Positions 36,901 through 48,897 are shown, numbered from the stretch's first letter. The stretch is DNA of 64,000 nt from Oxyruncus cristatus (GCA_013399855.1 VXAY01002920.1:373404-437403); one strand, 5' to 3'. The notes: generated by a model not told the origin, from the letters alone. Made by a program: numbers and translations.

Positions 36901-38511
36901 GGAGCATTTCTGCCTCCTCCCCCTCATCTCTGTCGTTACAGAGCCCTCACAGGCCCCATCAGGGGGTTGAGGGATGATTCAGGAGCGTCCCCCATGTTTC
37001 CCAGAGGAAAAGCAGAGGCGTCCTGCCCAAGGTCACAGTGGAAATTAGCTGTTAAGGGAGGTTTTCACGTGCAACCAAAAGCAAAACCCTGACCTGTGAA
37101 GGAGGGTTGGAAGGTGCACAACTGTTTAATCCAAGGTACACACTGAGCTGAGGACCTCAGAAGCATCCAGGTGGCTGTTTGAGGGCTGACCCACCTCTGT
37201 GACACTGACTCACCTCTGTTCTTCAAATCCCAGACGTGTTTTTATTCACATCCCCCACTTTCCTGCTTTAATATTTCCTATATCCACCTGCTACTGAATT
37301 CCAGTTTAGTTTCTTACATTTCCTCCCTGGTTTTCATCTCTGAGCCCAGCCCTAGAGAGTATCTATATATTAAATAATAAGAAGAATAAACACAGGATGT
37401 AATACATGTAATTCCATCGTAATCATGTGTTTTACAGGCAGTTGACAAATTTGCTCAGCTGGAAGTAAATATAGTCATCTCCCTCCATCCCTACCACAAA
37501 TGGCCTCTGTTTATTTGGTAATCAGAGCCACCTCCTCCCACGAGAGCACCCTGAACTGCCACTGATAGGCAGATGACTCCCTTGTTCTAGTTTTCCCACA
37601 AATTTATGCATTTCCACCTGGTCATTCTTCACCCCTGGAAATCCCTGGAACTGCCTGTCAGCCTTTGGGAAAGGATCTCCAGGCTCTTCTTTGCCCCATG
37701 GTGGAAATAACAGTGTTTTGAACCTCTGCTCATGCCCGGGTAGGCCCAAAACTGGGGACTGGAGTTAAGGCTGAACAGGATTTTCAGCTTAAAGATTTTC
37801 ACTGCAAAGGAAATAACCTGGTATTTTCAGAGCGTTGTGGTGGGGCAGTCCGGGGTTTCTGGGCAGATTAGGGGGTTGTCTCATGAAGCGATTCTTGAGA
37901 GAGTTCTGGAAAAATCAGCTGCTCGTGTTCACACTGGATTTCTACTGCTTCTATTTTTTGTGGATAACCCTCACACACAATCTATGGATTTTCTCTGCTT
38001 CAGGAGAAGAAATATGGGAAGATGGTGAGGTCACCACCAGAATTCTGGCTCTTTGCCCTGTTTGAAGGGGTAAGACCTGCCTGTTCAGCGGGGTCAGAAG
38101 GTTTTGGGCGGGAGTGGTTTTCTCTTGGAAGTGAATTCTACTGGGACACTTGGAGTCTGGTGTGGATGTCTCTGGTATCAGGGCAATCTTTCCAGACATT
38201 ACCAAATGGATACGGAGGCTCCTTCATAACTTCAGAATAAAATCAAGGAGATGTTGGCATTCATTAAACGAAGGTAGAAAAAAGGCATCTAAAGACTTTT
38301 ATGAATGAGTAAAACTTTTTATAATCTGTATTTTCTAGGGGAAAACAGAAGAGGCCAACACTTTGAGGGAAAATAAGTTTAAAAACCCATTTTGGTCTGA
38401 TTTTGTTTTTTAAAATATTTCAAGTGTCCCAACGAGCTTTTTCAGGATAATTTAATGTTTTAAAAAATAAAGTAAATCTTATTATGCTCCTCCTAACACA
38501 GTCCAAAATAC
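33986..38511. other. Long non-genic stretch
   Basis: No gene and no CR1 recognised over 4.5 kb. It contains the A-rich tract 34636-34772, a 13-base tandem doublet (CTTTGGATGCACC) near 35471-35496, and an AT-rich repeat-free part at 35555-35900 (ATTAATTAACAGATGAATGG near 35566) that may be conserved. 36100-37100 and 37500-38240 are mixed unique sequence with only short ORFs. Confidence 0.5.
34636..34772. repeat. A-rich purine tract
   Basis: AAAAGAAA and AAAGGAAA type units over about 135 bases. The lysine/arginine-rich ORFs of 77 and 124 codons here are artefacts of this composition. Confidence 0.9.
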
Positions 38512-38636
38512 AGTTGGACAGGGCTTGGAGCTGGTCTAGTGGAAGGTGTCCCTACTCGTGGCAGGAAGTTGGAACTACATGATCTTTAAGGTCCCTTCCA
38601 ACCCAAACCATTCCATGATCTTACGATTCTATGATC
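38512..38636 (+). mobile_element. CR1 LINE 3' end (group A)
   Basis: AGTTGGACAGGGCTTGGAGC, GGTGTCCCTACTCGTGGCAG and AAGGTCCCTTCCAACCCAAA. Three octamer-like units end it (CCATGATC, TTACGATT, CTATGATC). About 125 bases remain. Confidence 0.92.
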
Positions 38637-38990
38637 ATTACATTTTATCATGGATATATACATATTTTATTTTTTTTTCCATTTTACAATGTGGTTCTAA
38701 AAATGAAAAAAATTCCTTCCTAAGAGATACAGGGAAATATCCATGGGAAAATAACCCAACTGGATGTCAGGGACATAGTGAGACAAAAGTTGTCAACACA
38801 TCCTTTATAACCCAGGAAATCAGCCAAAACAGCAAAGCAGAGCTGATTCTGCTGGGCAAAAAGTGAAGAAATTAATTAAAATAGCCACAAGATGCAAAAG
38901 AGATGAAAAATGGAATAAATAAGAGACAAAAATTTCCATGGGAGTTGCCAGAGCAAATAGGTTTTGGGGGTTTTTTTCTTTAAAAAAAGA
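38637..38990. other. Non-genic stretch
   Basis: AT-rich unique sequence between two CR1 tails of the same orientation; no gene or repeat recognised. Confidence 0.55.
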
Positions 38991-39096
38991 AGGTTGGATG
39001 AGGCATTGAGCAATCTGGTCTATGGAAGATGTCCCTGCCCATGGAATGAGATGGGCTTTAAGGTCCCTTCCAACCCAAACCACTCTAGGATTCTGT
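38991..39096 (+). mobile_element. CR1 LINE 3' end (group A)
   Basis: AGGTTGGATGAGGCATTGAG through AAGGTCCCTTCCAACCCAAA to CTCTAGGATTCTG. It starts directly after an A-run (AAAAAAAG), and the CATGGCAGGGGGT part of sister copies is shortened to CATGG. Confidence 0.92.
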
Positions 39097-40371
39097 AAAA
39101 CTTCAATTTTCAAGTATTTTCACTTATGGTGATAAACCCCCAAACCTGGCAACACCTTTTAATCACGTGTAACTGAGAGGGGAGGCTGAGCTGGGGCTGG
39201 GGGGTGACCAGGAGAAAGCAGGGAAGAAGGGGAAGGGTGAGAGGAACCCGTCCCCAACCAGGACCCTGGGGAATCACAGCAGGACAGGCAGGAAAGGGGT
39301 GTGGATCAATCAAACATGATCCTGCAGGAAATGCTCTCCTGGAGAAGAAACGGGCGGGATGAGGAGAACAACAAGATCATTCCTCCTGCTCCTCTCCTCT
39401 CCGGAGATTCTTCTGCTGGTTGAAGGCTACTGGAGGGAGAAAGCCAATAAATTGTTCTTGGTGTCTGCTGGGGATTGGAGGAGAAATACGAGCCCTAAAT
39501 TGCAGCAAGGAAGATTTAAGCCAGAATGCTCAGAAAAAAACCACGCTAGTGTTAAAGGCAGAGGAGCACTGGAATCAGTCTCGCTGGGATGTGGCAGGGT
39601 GGCCGGGGTGGGATGTTTTTAGGAAGAGGTTCAGTGACCACCCCTCAGGGATGCTGTAGATCTGCTCCAGGCACGGGGAAGGGATTCAGTGGTACCTCAT
39701 GTCCCTCCCATCTCTCGAGTCCCGCACCCCCAGAGCCTTTCCAGGGATTCGTTGTGGTGTCAGACAGGGCAGTGGGGGCTTCTGAGATTCCCTGAAAGAA
39801 AGGGAAATGCAAAGGCATTTTGGAGCAGAAAGCCCCCAGACACAGAGTCGGGGTCCCCAGAGAGCTCCAGGACCTCAGCCCTGGGCCGGGCTTTGTCTCC
39901 AGCAGCCCCAGGACTTCCAGAGAGCCAAAGGCCCGAGACCAAGAGCGAGGCACCAGCGCTGCTCACACAGCTGTGACCCAGCCTCCTGCAGTGGCTGCAC
40001 TTCACGAGGTGAGGCCATCAAGGGGAGGATTCCAAAGCCCAGAGCCCTCTTCCATCTGTGGATTTCATCACCAAAACCCCCCAGGGAAGAACCCCAGCCC
40101 TGTTCCCCCCACACCTGATGGTGGATTTCATCTCTCTCCCTTCAGCAAGCTGCTCAGAGATGCTTCAATGTGTGGACAGAGAGCTGGGACTACAGTTCCT
40201 CAGTATCCAGGAGGAATTTGGATATGGAATGGTGCTGAGCTGTAGCATCCATGTGAGTGAGAGGGACCAAGAAGTTCTGTGTTGTTTCTCCCTGCCACGC
40301 GGGGGTCAGCGGCTTGGGACTTTCACAGAGCTCTGGGATGCTGGGAATAAAGAGATGGAGCACTTTTCCAA

Positions 40372-40470
40372 GGGGACAGAGAAAAAGAGACAGAGGGAGG
40401 CAGGGAAAGGAGGGGCCGGGGAGAAAACGGGAGAGAGAAAGAGAGAGAGAGAGTGCAGGGAGGAGGGGAA
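40372..40470. repeat. Purine-rich run
   Basis: GGGACAGAGAAAAAGAGACA followed by GAGAGAGA units; low-complexity sequence on the plus strand. Confidence 0.85.
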
Positions 40471-40574
40471 ATGAAAGGATATTATTTTTTTTTGTATCTG
40501 TCATTTCCCTGCTATCTCCCATATGACTTCTTAATCCATCAGAATGCTGGGAAGATAATGTTTTGGGCGAAATA

Positions 40575-41190
40575 ACATGAGAGAGAGGATAGACTCCCAA
40601 GGACCAATATCTTTATTGCTCGGAGGATAAACGGATTATGTCAGCCATTTTCTGTTGCTGACAGCTTTTCTTATTAACCGATTTTATTTTTTAATCTTCC
40701 AGGGAAGAAATATGGTTTTATGTCACAATAAAACGCCGGTCACATCTAATTCTGCCCTCAAACAAACAGATTTCTGAAAGCCTTGCAGAGAAATTTGAAA
40801 TAACTTTAAAGAGGGGGTTTTTGGATAAAGTCTTTATCCAGAGGCTTGTTCAACCGCAGTGTAAAAGGTTTAGAGAGAGTGAGAGAGGGAGTGAGAGAGA
40901 GCGGGAGGGAGGGAGAGGGAGAGAAAAGTCCCTCACAGTTGTTTTTTCCTGGTTGATCCCTATTAAAAGAAACTCTTCATTGTGGTGTACTCAAGGAAAT
41001 ACAGCTCAGACGAAAGAGTCACATGAATGTTAACAAATATGGCTATTTGTGTGGCTTACGCGCTGCGCTGGGCTTAGAGATGTTGTGCGTGACACTCAGA
41101 GAATGAAGGAAGCAATCATTAGCATCCCAGCAACCTGCTTAGCCGCTGCTTTCACACTCCCCCTTTTGATCTGACACTTTTTTTCCCCCT
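40575..41190. other. Candidate conserved non-coding block
   Basis: Repeat-free except for a short GAGA run at 40871-40925. CCAATATCTTTATTGCTCGG, TTCTTATTAACCGATTTTAT and GTCACAATAAAACGCC lie in the left part; GAAGCAATCATTAGCATCCC lies at about 41110. There is no coding frame. Evidence is composition and motif content only. Confidence 0.3.
40871..40925. repeat. GAGA-type microsatellite
   Basis: AGAGAGTGAGAGAGGGAGTG and similar units over about 55 bases, inside otherwise complex sequence. Confidence 0.9.
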
Positions 41191-41555
41191 CAGTTTTGCC
41201 GGGATTACCGGGGAAGATGCTAATAAAGTATCACACGCGGCGGAGGCAGAGCGATAAGAAAGTCAGCTCCGGAGAAACTCCCCGGCCCAAAGCCGGGCAG
41301 CCTTTGCACTTGTTGCTGGCTCCCCAGAGCAGAACTGAAAATGGGGAGGGTTTTGTCGAGTTCCTTTTTTTCTTCCCCCCTGCCCCTCCCCAAAACCCCT
41401 CTGCAGATGGATCCTGTTTTGTGTGTGTCTCCTGCAGGGATTTAGAGCAGCTCATGGACATTCCTTTTCTCCGTTGAGAAAAATCTCCTCAATTAAGCAA
41501 AATGGAGGGGAGCCAAGCCATGTTAAAATCTGCTGCCTTTCCCCACAGAGGGGTT

Positions 41556-41597
41556 GCCCCTCTGCTTTTCCCCCTCTGCTTTTGCCCCTTTGCTTTT
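41556..41597. repeat. Three-copy 14-bp tandem repeat
   Basis: GCCCCTCTGCTTTT, CCCCCTCTGCTTTT and GCCCCTTTGCTTTT follow one another without spacing. Two positions vary. Confidence 0.9.
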
Positions 41598-42806
41598 TTT
41601 TAGGAAACACACCTTCTGCTGCTTGGAAATACTGGCTTCACACAGCAAAGTCTTTGAAACTCTTAATGAGCATCTCTGGCTCTCAGCACCCTTCTTTGGC
41701 ACACTGACGACCCTAAAACACCAGCTGCCATCCCAAGGAGCGGTCACAAGCAGTTAAAGCTCAGCAGCATCTCTTGGTGCTGCTCTTTTATGGGGTTTCT
41801 GGGTTTTTTTGGCTGTAAGTTCTCGCTCTGCTGGGCCCCACACAAATACGTCTTGGCAGGATCTCCCCCTTCCAAAGAGCTCAGAGCCTGCAGAAATACA
41901 ATCCAAAGCTTTAGTCTGATCAGTGACATGCTCCCAAAACCAATTGCCCTGCCTTTTCCAGGAGGGGCTTTCCCAGCATGGGGGTGCTCTGAGGGAATGT
42001 AAGGAATGTAATGCAAGGGAATGGAAGAAAACAGCTCCCTGTGCATGGATGACCCACACCAGGATGAGGGATGGTTTGAGGGTCACCAGTGCTGCCCCAC
42101 AGGGTTTGCCAGCCTGGTTCTGCTGCTACAGGGTTCTGGCACCAAATGTGTGCTGTCTGCATTCCCAACATCCTCCCCCTGCACCTCCTCCTCAAGCCCA
42201 ATCTCTGCCTCTGCCCAAATTATTGGGTGTTCAAGGCCAAGAGGGAGCAAAGCAGAGTGACTTTGCCCCAGGAGGCTGTGGAGCTCCTGAGCTCCATCCA
42301 CCAGACCCCCTGGATGATGTAATATCCCAACCTGTGATCTTTGTGTGGAAGTGGCTACAGGAACGACCCGCTCAATAATCACTGAAACACTCCCCTCCCC
42401 CTCAAATAGTGTTCAGGGTGATGAGGAAAGCGAGATGGGGATGTTCATCCAGCCTGTCCTCCAGCAGCTGAGGGCTCCCAGTGTGCTGGGATGGGTGCCA
42501 GGAGCTCTCCCAGATTTTGGGATGCTGCCTTGGTCCCTGCTGTGGGAATGGGATCAGCCCTGTCCCAGGCAACAGCAAGAGAGCAGGGTAGCAAAGGGGT
42601 CACAGCCAGCCCAGTTCCTTGCTGGAGATGCCACTTCCCCATTGGCTCCAGAGGGTTCCTCATCACCCCTTGGATTTTAGGACGGATTGTCCCTGAGAGC
42701 TGTTCAAGTTCAAGCTGTCCCTGAAAAGTAATCCTTGTTGCTGTATCTTTTTCCCCAGCAGGGAGTTCCCCGCGTGCAGAGCAGAGAGCACAAAAATATA
42801 TATATT

Positions 42807-42889
42807 TTTTTTTTTTTTTTTTTTTTTNNNNNNNNNNNNNNNNNNNNNNNNNNNNNNNNNNNNNNNNNNNNNNNNNNNNNNNNNNNNNN
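42807..42889. other. T-tract and 62-bp assembly gap
   Basis: A T-run from about 42805 to 42827 leads into 62 N (42828-42889). The sequence resumes exactly at a CR1 3' end, so up to the gap's true length of T-rich or CR1-tail sequence may be missing. Confidence 0.97.
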
Positions 42890-43146
42890 ACGGAATCACA
42901 GTTTGGAAAAGCCCTCCGAGACTATCAAGTCCAACCTGTGCCTGAACCCCACCATGTCACTGAGTGCCACGGCCAGGCCTTCCTTGGACACCTCCAGGGA
43001 TGAGGACTCCACCACCTCCCTGGGCAGCCCCTTCCAGTGCCTGACCACCCTTTCCAGGAAGAAATTCCTCCTGATGTCCAACCTGAACCACTCCTGGTAG
43101 AACTTGAGGCCGTTTCCTTTTGTCCTGTCACTTCTTTCCTGGGAAA
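42890..43146 (-). mobile_element. CR1 LINE 3' fragment (group C)
   Basis: CGGAATCACAGTTTGGAAAA opens it, then TCAAGTCCAACCTGTGCCTG, GAGTGCCACGGCCAGGCCTT and GGAAGAAATTCCTCCTGATG. 'Group C' copies carry this distinct 3' UTR; others are at 51170, 51855, 53544 and 61818. Its 3' terminus is partly hidden by the assembly gap. Confidence 0.9.
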
Positions 43147-43504
43147 CGAAGCTGACCACACACCTTGCTACAACATGTCCTCAAAAATGTGGTGGTGGAT
43201 CCAGCAGGAAAGCAGATGTTCTCCAGAGATGTTGCATCATCACAGCTTTGTACGAGACAGCTCTGGGTTTTGTCAGCAGAAAAACATACCCAATTACAAA
43301 ACTGCATTTTTTATTGATAGAACTTGGTATTTATTAAAGAAGACTCCTTTCCCACCTGGATAAAATGTACCTTCCTAAGAAAAAAATTGTTGGTGTGAAT
43401 TAAGAATTATTTGGTCCTCTGTTTTCTGGGTTAAAAGGAGAGGAGAAGGAAACCTGGGTGAAGAAACATGGAAAGCTTTACTCACAATAAATGATGCCAC
43501 CAAA
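43147..43504. other. Non-genic stretch
   Basis: No gene or repeat recognised; AT-rich towards the right. Confidence 0.55.
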
Positions 43505-43724
43505 TATTTAGAGATTGTTCCCTGGGAGGGTGGGAAGGCCCTGGCGCAGGTTGCCCAGAGAAGCTGTGGCTGCCCCTGGATCCCTGGAAGTGTCCAAGGC
43601 CAGGTTGGACGGGGCTTGGAGCAACCTGGGCTAGTGGAAGCTGTCCCTGCCCATGGCAGGGGGTGGCACTGGATAAGGCTTAAGGTCCCTCCCAACCCAA
43701 ACCACCCTGGGATTTGTTCTGTGA
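43505..43724 (+). mobile_element. CR1 LINE 3' fragment (group A)
   Basis: TTCCCTGGGAGGGTGGGAAG, AGAAGCTGTGGCTGCCCCTG, and AAGGTCCCTCCCAACCCAAA, ending in CCCTGGGATTTGTTCTGTGA. Close to the copies at 7151 and 13331. Confidence 0.93.
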
Positions 43725-44884
43725 TCTCCTCTTCCCTCCAGAACATGGGACACAATGGGATGGAGCCTTTGGACCAGGCACAACCCCTGGGGATATCAGG
43801 TATCAAAACGAAAGGAGCTGAGTTTTTTTGTGTGGCTGCCCCAAGGTCACAGTTTTTACTGATGACCTTGACCCCGGGCTGGGAATTTGCTGAGGAATTT
43901 AGTGCTGGACTCCTGCAGTCCTGCTAAGGAGCAGCATTCCCTGGGCAGCACTGGGTCTGTGTGGGAGACAAAAGCACAAGCCAAGCAGAGACCAAATAAA
44001 GCCACATTAATCCCGGTTCCATTAGAAACACAGAAAATAAATAAATGCTGTTTTCAAATGTGGAAAAAGAAAAAAAAAATCAATAGAGAAAGAAATATTA
44101 TTTTTAATCTTCTAAGAGGGTTTTACAAACAACAGGGAGGGGAAAAATTGAAAGCCGTGAAAAAAGACTTGCCAATGTCCTTTTAACCTTTATTTATTAT
44201 CACTCAGTCCACATCAGCCCCTGACTGCAAGATAATTTGGAATTTCATTTTAATTTCAATGTATCACATAATTCAACACAGCTTTCCATGTTTTTTATTT
44301 TTTTTTTTTTTGTACTGGAAACTTTAAAAATCTCTCTATAGGAAATGCATCTAAAAAAAAAAAAACACCCCACAACATAACCCTTCTGCAGCAGTTACTT
44401 AATTTATAACATGAAAAGGGTTTGTGCTAAAATATGATAAAAATAAAATCAACAAACTTCAAAAAAGGAATATTCCTTAATAACATGCTTTAGCTTGAAG
44501 GGTTCCTGCTCCTCTGCTTTTCTTTGGCTTTGTCTGCTGCTCGCATTAGAGTGGGAGTTATTTTGAGCCCGGCTTTTCGGGAGCCTTGTGCTCCACGTCA
44601 GTTAGATGTGTTTGATGGCCTGAGTCTGGCTGGGAGATGAAGGGCTGGTGGCACCAACAAGGGACAAGCAGAGCCAGCCTGGCATTCCCCGTGGGCATCG
44701 TGCCCCAGTCCTCTCCCCTGCATGTGAGATGGGATCCCATGGGAGATCCTCTGCTTTGGCTGGAGCAGCTCTTGTGTTGTCCTCAGCACCCTTGTCCAGG
44801 GTGTCAGGGAGGCCTGTGCTTCCCTGCCAGCTCCTCCAAGCAACCACAACCAGGCTGCAGATCCCCTGGATGCTGCTCCTGTTA
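43725..44884. other. Non-genic stretch
   Basis: No gene seen. 44180-44480 is AT-rich and repeat-free (TTTGGAATTTCATTTTAATT near 44234) and may be conserved. T-run at 44290-44310 and A-run at 44354-44365. 44600-44880 is GC-richer with overlapping short ORFs. Confidence 0.5.
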
Positions 44885-45750
44885 GAATCCATCTTGAGTT
44901 GGGAGGGATCCACAAGGACCATCCAGTCCAACTCCTGGCGCTACCCAGGACACCCCAACATTCCCACCCTGTCCATGAGAGCGTTGTCCAAACCCTCCTG
45001 GAGCTCTGGCAGCCTTGGGGCTGTGCCCACTGCCCTGGGGAGCCTGGTCAGTGCCAGCCACCCTCTGGGGGAAGAACCTTTTCCTGATATTCAGCCTAAC
45101 CCTCTTCTGACACAGCTCCAGCCCTTCCCTGGATCCTGACCCTGCTCACAGAGGGCAAAGATCAGAGCTGCCTCCTCAGGAAACTGCAGATCCCGATGAG
45201 CTCTGACCTCAGTCTCCTCATTTCCAGCTTAACAAGCCAAGTGCCCCCAGATGCTCCTCGTATGGCTCCCCCTTGAGACCCTTTACCTTCCTCATGACCT
45301 CCTTTGGGCACTCTGTAAGAGCTTGAGATCCTTCTTACCCTGTGTCCCCCAGAGTGCCCCCAATGCTGAGGTGAGGCCGCCCCAGGGCAGAGCAGAGCAG
45401 GACAATCCCCTCCCTGATGCCCCAGCACAGGGATGTCCCTCCTGGCTGCCCGGGCACTGCTGACTCAGGGACAACTGGCACCCACCAGCACCCCCAGGGC
45501 CCTTTCCTGGTGCTGCTTTCCACCCTCTCATTCCCGGTCTGTCTCTACATCCCAGTCTGCCCCATCCCAGGGCAGAATCCGGCACTTCCCTCTGTTAAAG
45601 TTCATACAGTTGGTGATTCCCAGCCCTCTGATTTGTCCAGGTCTCTCTGCAGGCCCTCCCTGCCTTACAGGAACTCAACAGCTCCTCCCATTTTAGTATC
45701 ATCAGCAAACTTGCTCAGTGCAGCACTGAGGTCCCACTGCCTGCCCCACA
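44885..45750 (-). mobile_element. CR1 LINE relic with RT catalytic box (group B)
   Basis: This is the longest CR1 copy in the window. Its 3' UTR (44885-45140) is group B. Further in, minus-strand translation shows SALGRPHLS (about 45355-45385) and, at 45698-45709, FADD in the context LSKFADDTKM, the F/Y-ADD catalytic box of CR1 reverse transcriptase. Stops follow soon after (next to GGAVEFL), and frames shift, so no protein can be made. It is truncated just upstream of the box; the whole endonuclease and most of the RT are absent. Confidence 0.9.
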
Positions 45751-46759
45751 GCTCCACGGTCAGGGTTAGGGGCATCCAGTAGAGCACTCCCTTCTGCATG
45801 TGATCACATGCATCCACATCTCAACCCATGCCCAAAAAAAAGCTCCAAAGAGAAGCCTGAGATGAGGTGAGAGAGAAGAAACTTCTTTATACAAACAGCC
45901 CCCTTAATGGATGTCTCGGCTGTGGGCTCATTTGTTGTCCTGAAGCTCCCTTGATTGCATCATTTTTCTTGGAAATCATGACTAATTTGTAAAAGAACTT
46001 CCTTGGCCTCATTCTCTTTTTATGCATTTTTATTTTCCTTAAAAATTCCAGAGCATTAATTTAGTTAATAGGACCTGATGCAGATGGTGCCTTTTGCCTG
46101 GGATCTTGGCACAGGCTGCGGGCAGGAGGTATCTCATATTTTCACGTCAGCTCCCCTCCACAGCCATGTTTATCAGAGAGCTCCTGAAGTGACAGGCACA
46201 AAAGGGTTGTTTGTACTCCAAATTGCCTGCAGGGAAGATGGCAGAGACCTGGCAACGAGCAGGTGGACAATAAATTGTCTTCCAAAGAAAGCTGCACCCG
46301 AGCCCTCACAGCCGCCCTGGCAGATCTCGGAACGGTGGGGGCTTTTCCAGTGCGCCCTGGAAAGAGGAAATAACCAAAAATGCTGTTTGACGGTGTTGTA
46401 ATCAATGCCTTGGGACAGGGACACTCTGTATCACCCAGGAAATGTCACCAAGGGGTCCCTGGAGAGGTGGTACAAGCCTTTTTTCTTGTGACCTGCCAGT
46501 GGGGAGGAGAAACCCAGGTTTTGGCTGGGGTGGCTTTCGAGCAGGGGTTGAGTGAGGCCAGAAGGGCCTGTGGGAATGAAGCACGCAAGGACATGTGCCC
46601 CATTCTGCTTGAATCCCAGCCAGCATTCACTCCTGCCCTGATGTTCAGCTGCGGCCATCACTCCTCTCCTTGCTTCTCCTGTGCCTTTGCAAGGAGCTGC
46701 AGGAGCTCTGCAGGTGTCTGGCTTGGTGCTTGCCCAGGCTCTGAGCACCAGAACTCAGA

Positions 46760-46812
46760 GATCATAGCACCCCTGAGGTGGGAAAAGACCTTCAAGATCA
46801 CCCACAGTCAGA
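46760..46812 (-). mobile_element. Possible old CR1 3' tail
   Basis: ATCATAGCACCCCTGAGGTG and GGAAAAGACCTTCAAGATCA recall older CR1 3' termini (ATCATAGAATC..., GGAAAAGACC...AAGATCATC). Only about 50 bases agree. Confidence 0.45.
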
Positions 46813-48630
46813 AGCAAGAGCTGACATCCCGAGGCAGCGTTCGCCTTGCTCAAAGGCAGCACCTTGAGGCCGACAGCAGGTTTGTCATCAGCGGATTTGG
46901 ACAGCAAGAGGCTGGACTTTACCCCATCTGGGTGATCTACCCAAAGTGTCTCTGGGATGTTCAGGCTCAGACAGAAGGATTGATCTGCTAAATAAAAAGG
47001 GCAGCTAGGGGCAAAGGACCATAAAAACTGCTGCTGGCCATTGGGGTCTCCAGCTCCCTGCTGGGTGAAACCATCTGTACCAGAGAACTCAGCACTGCAG
47101 GTCCAGCCCCAGGGCTGAGGAAAATTATTCTGCCAAAAAGCAAATACTGCCCTTAACCCTCCAAAAGAGCACTGGTGAGGTGGGAATGGATTTAATGTCT
47201 CTCCTCTAAAACATGTTCACTTGTTTACCAGTCTCAAAAATATTCTTGGGAAAACAGACCCGGACAGCAGGTCTAAAGAGATGCTAAAAATCCCAACAAG
47301 GCTCTGAAGGAGCCCCATTCCTGAGCCCCGTCACCAGTGGGTCCCAGACTGACGTGTCTGGGAGGCAAGTAGTCTTATTTCTGCACAGCTCCAAGCCCGT
47401 GGCACATCGAAACCGAGAGTAAAGCAACAAGATTTGGCTGAAAATGCCAATTTCAGAGACAGAAATGCAGCTTTTTGAATCAGCAGAATTATCCGTGAGC
47501 AAATCCCCTTTTTATTTCATCAGAAACTTGTGGGAAAATGGATGGCTTTTATAGGTATCAAAAGAAATCATTTCAGTGTTCATATCTCCACAGTGCCCCC
47601 AACGAGTGAGACAATAAAGGTGTGTGAAACTGGAACTTTCTCTTCGTTTTTCTCTGGATTTTTTTCTGTTGTTGTCAGGGGAAAGGTTTTTGTTCGAGAG
47701 GTCCATAAAATTAAGAATCGTTTCAGCTCAGGAGCTGTTACACTTTGGGCTGATCAACCTGCACCAAGCCCAGCAGAGACGGCAATTTCATGCAATTATT
47801 CTCCCCCACGCCATGCCAGCGCCCAGTCCGGGAGCAGAACAGCAAACTCATCATGCCCTATTTAGCAAAATGTTCGGTGCCAATGTGAAATTCTGACCCT
47901 CACATTTTATTAAAAGGATTATATTTTAAAGCAAACTATTTCAGTCCCTTAGCTGGCTTCTTTCTGTGAAAACTTTCAAGACAATTTTGAGGACCGTGGC
48001 GGGATCAAGATGAAACAGTTCTGCCTTTCCATCTTATTTCTCCCGGCTCAGATCCATGTCTTCTCCGGTGTGTCCCACCTCGTGCTGTAAGCCTCGATTT
48101 GCAGAGGAAGCATCATTTCCCGTGGGCTTTTAAGCAAATGTAGGCAGTTAAACAGCCATGGGGTCAGTTCTGGGGTGGAAATGGGTCTCAAACAGGAGGT
48201 CTCCACCAGGTGGAAGTTGTTCCCAGGAGGTCACTGCACAGCCTGGAGAGCCCAAAAAAGTATCTTTAGGGCCAGTGGTGCTGGAAGGGCAATTTCACCC
48301 CAGATTGTATCCATTTGGTTTGTATCCATTCTGTTAATCCCAAAAATATACTGTTCCCATTGTATAGAATTGCATATGTATGTCGCAGGGAAGGGCGGGG
48401 GGGGGCCACATGTTGGGGTAGATTTGATAGAACAGCTTTGTGTCAAATGAATAGGTGGGTTTATTATAGACTTCCCTTGCTCCAAGCTTCAGATGAGAGA
48501 AATCCTATAATCCCGCCCTGCTTTAATACTGGATTAATGTGGATTTGTTAATAAAATGCTGGTGAAATCGAGAATAATTTGTAATTAACTCAAACTTCTA
48601 CTCCCCGCATCATTTGGAATATTTTTTTAG

Positions 48631-48897
48631 TGGAGATGAGGGACTGTTCCTGCAGCCACACGAGCTCCAGCAGAGCACAGAGAGGGGGAGTCCTGCAGGA
48701 GAAAACCCCAGAGACCAGTGCCACGGAGCAGCCAGACCTCATGGCAGAAGAAACTCCACCCAGACAGTGCTGAATGTCAGCCACAGCTCTGCACATCTCA
48801 GGAACCAACTTCAGTCTCCAAACCCTGCACAGATCCAAGGGGTCAACACTTGTGAGGGTGAAACCCAAGCCATTAACCCTCAGGAGTGCACAAGCAG
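48631..48897 (+). other. Exon-like open interval, unproven
   Basis: A T-run ending in AG (48622-48630) and a donor-like CAG/GTAGGT (48895-48903) bracket 267 bases, exactly 89 codons, open in one plus frame and also open on the minus strand. The translation is rich in Q, S, R and N with no recognised family. Chance is the likeliest explanation; a lncRNA exon is possible. Confidence 0.12.

Larger units (their letters stand above)
39097..42806. other. Long non-genic stretch
   Basis: No gene and no CR1 recognised. It contains purine runs (40372-40470, 40871-40925), a candidate conserved block (40575-41190), moderately CpG-bearing sequence at 41200-41310, and a three-copy 14-bp tandem (41556-41597). 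Overlapping ORFs of up to 151 codons at 39807-40245 and 41923-42382 have no recognisable domain. Confidence 0.5.

Noticed and set aside
44598..45139. Overlapping ORFs of about 105-163 codons
   Set aside because: They overlap each other in several frames and the right part is CR1 3' UTR.
46380..46991. 203-codon ORF
   Set aside because: It crosses a probable old CR1 tail, lacks any recognised motif, and shorter ORFs lie on the opposite strand.
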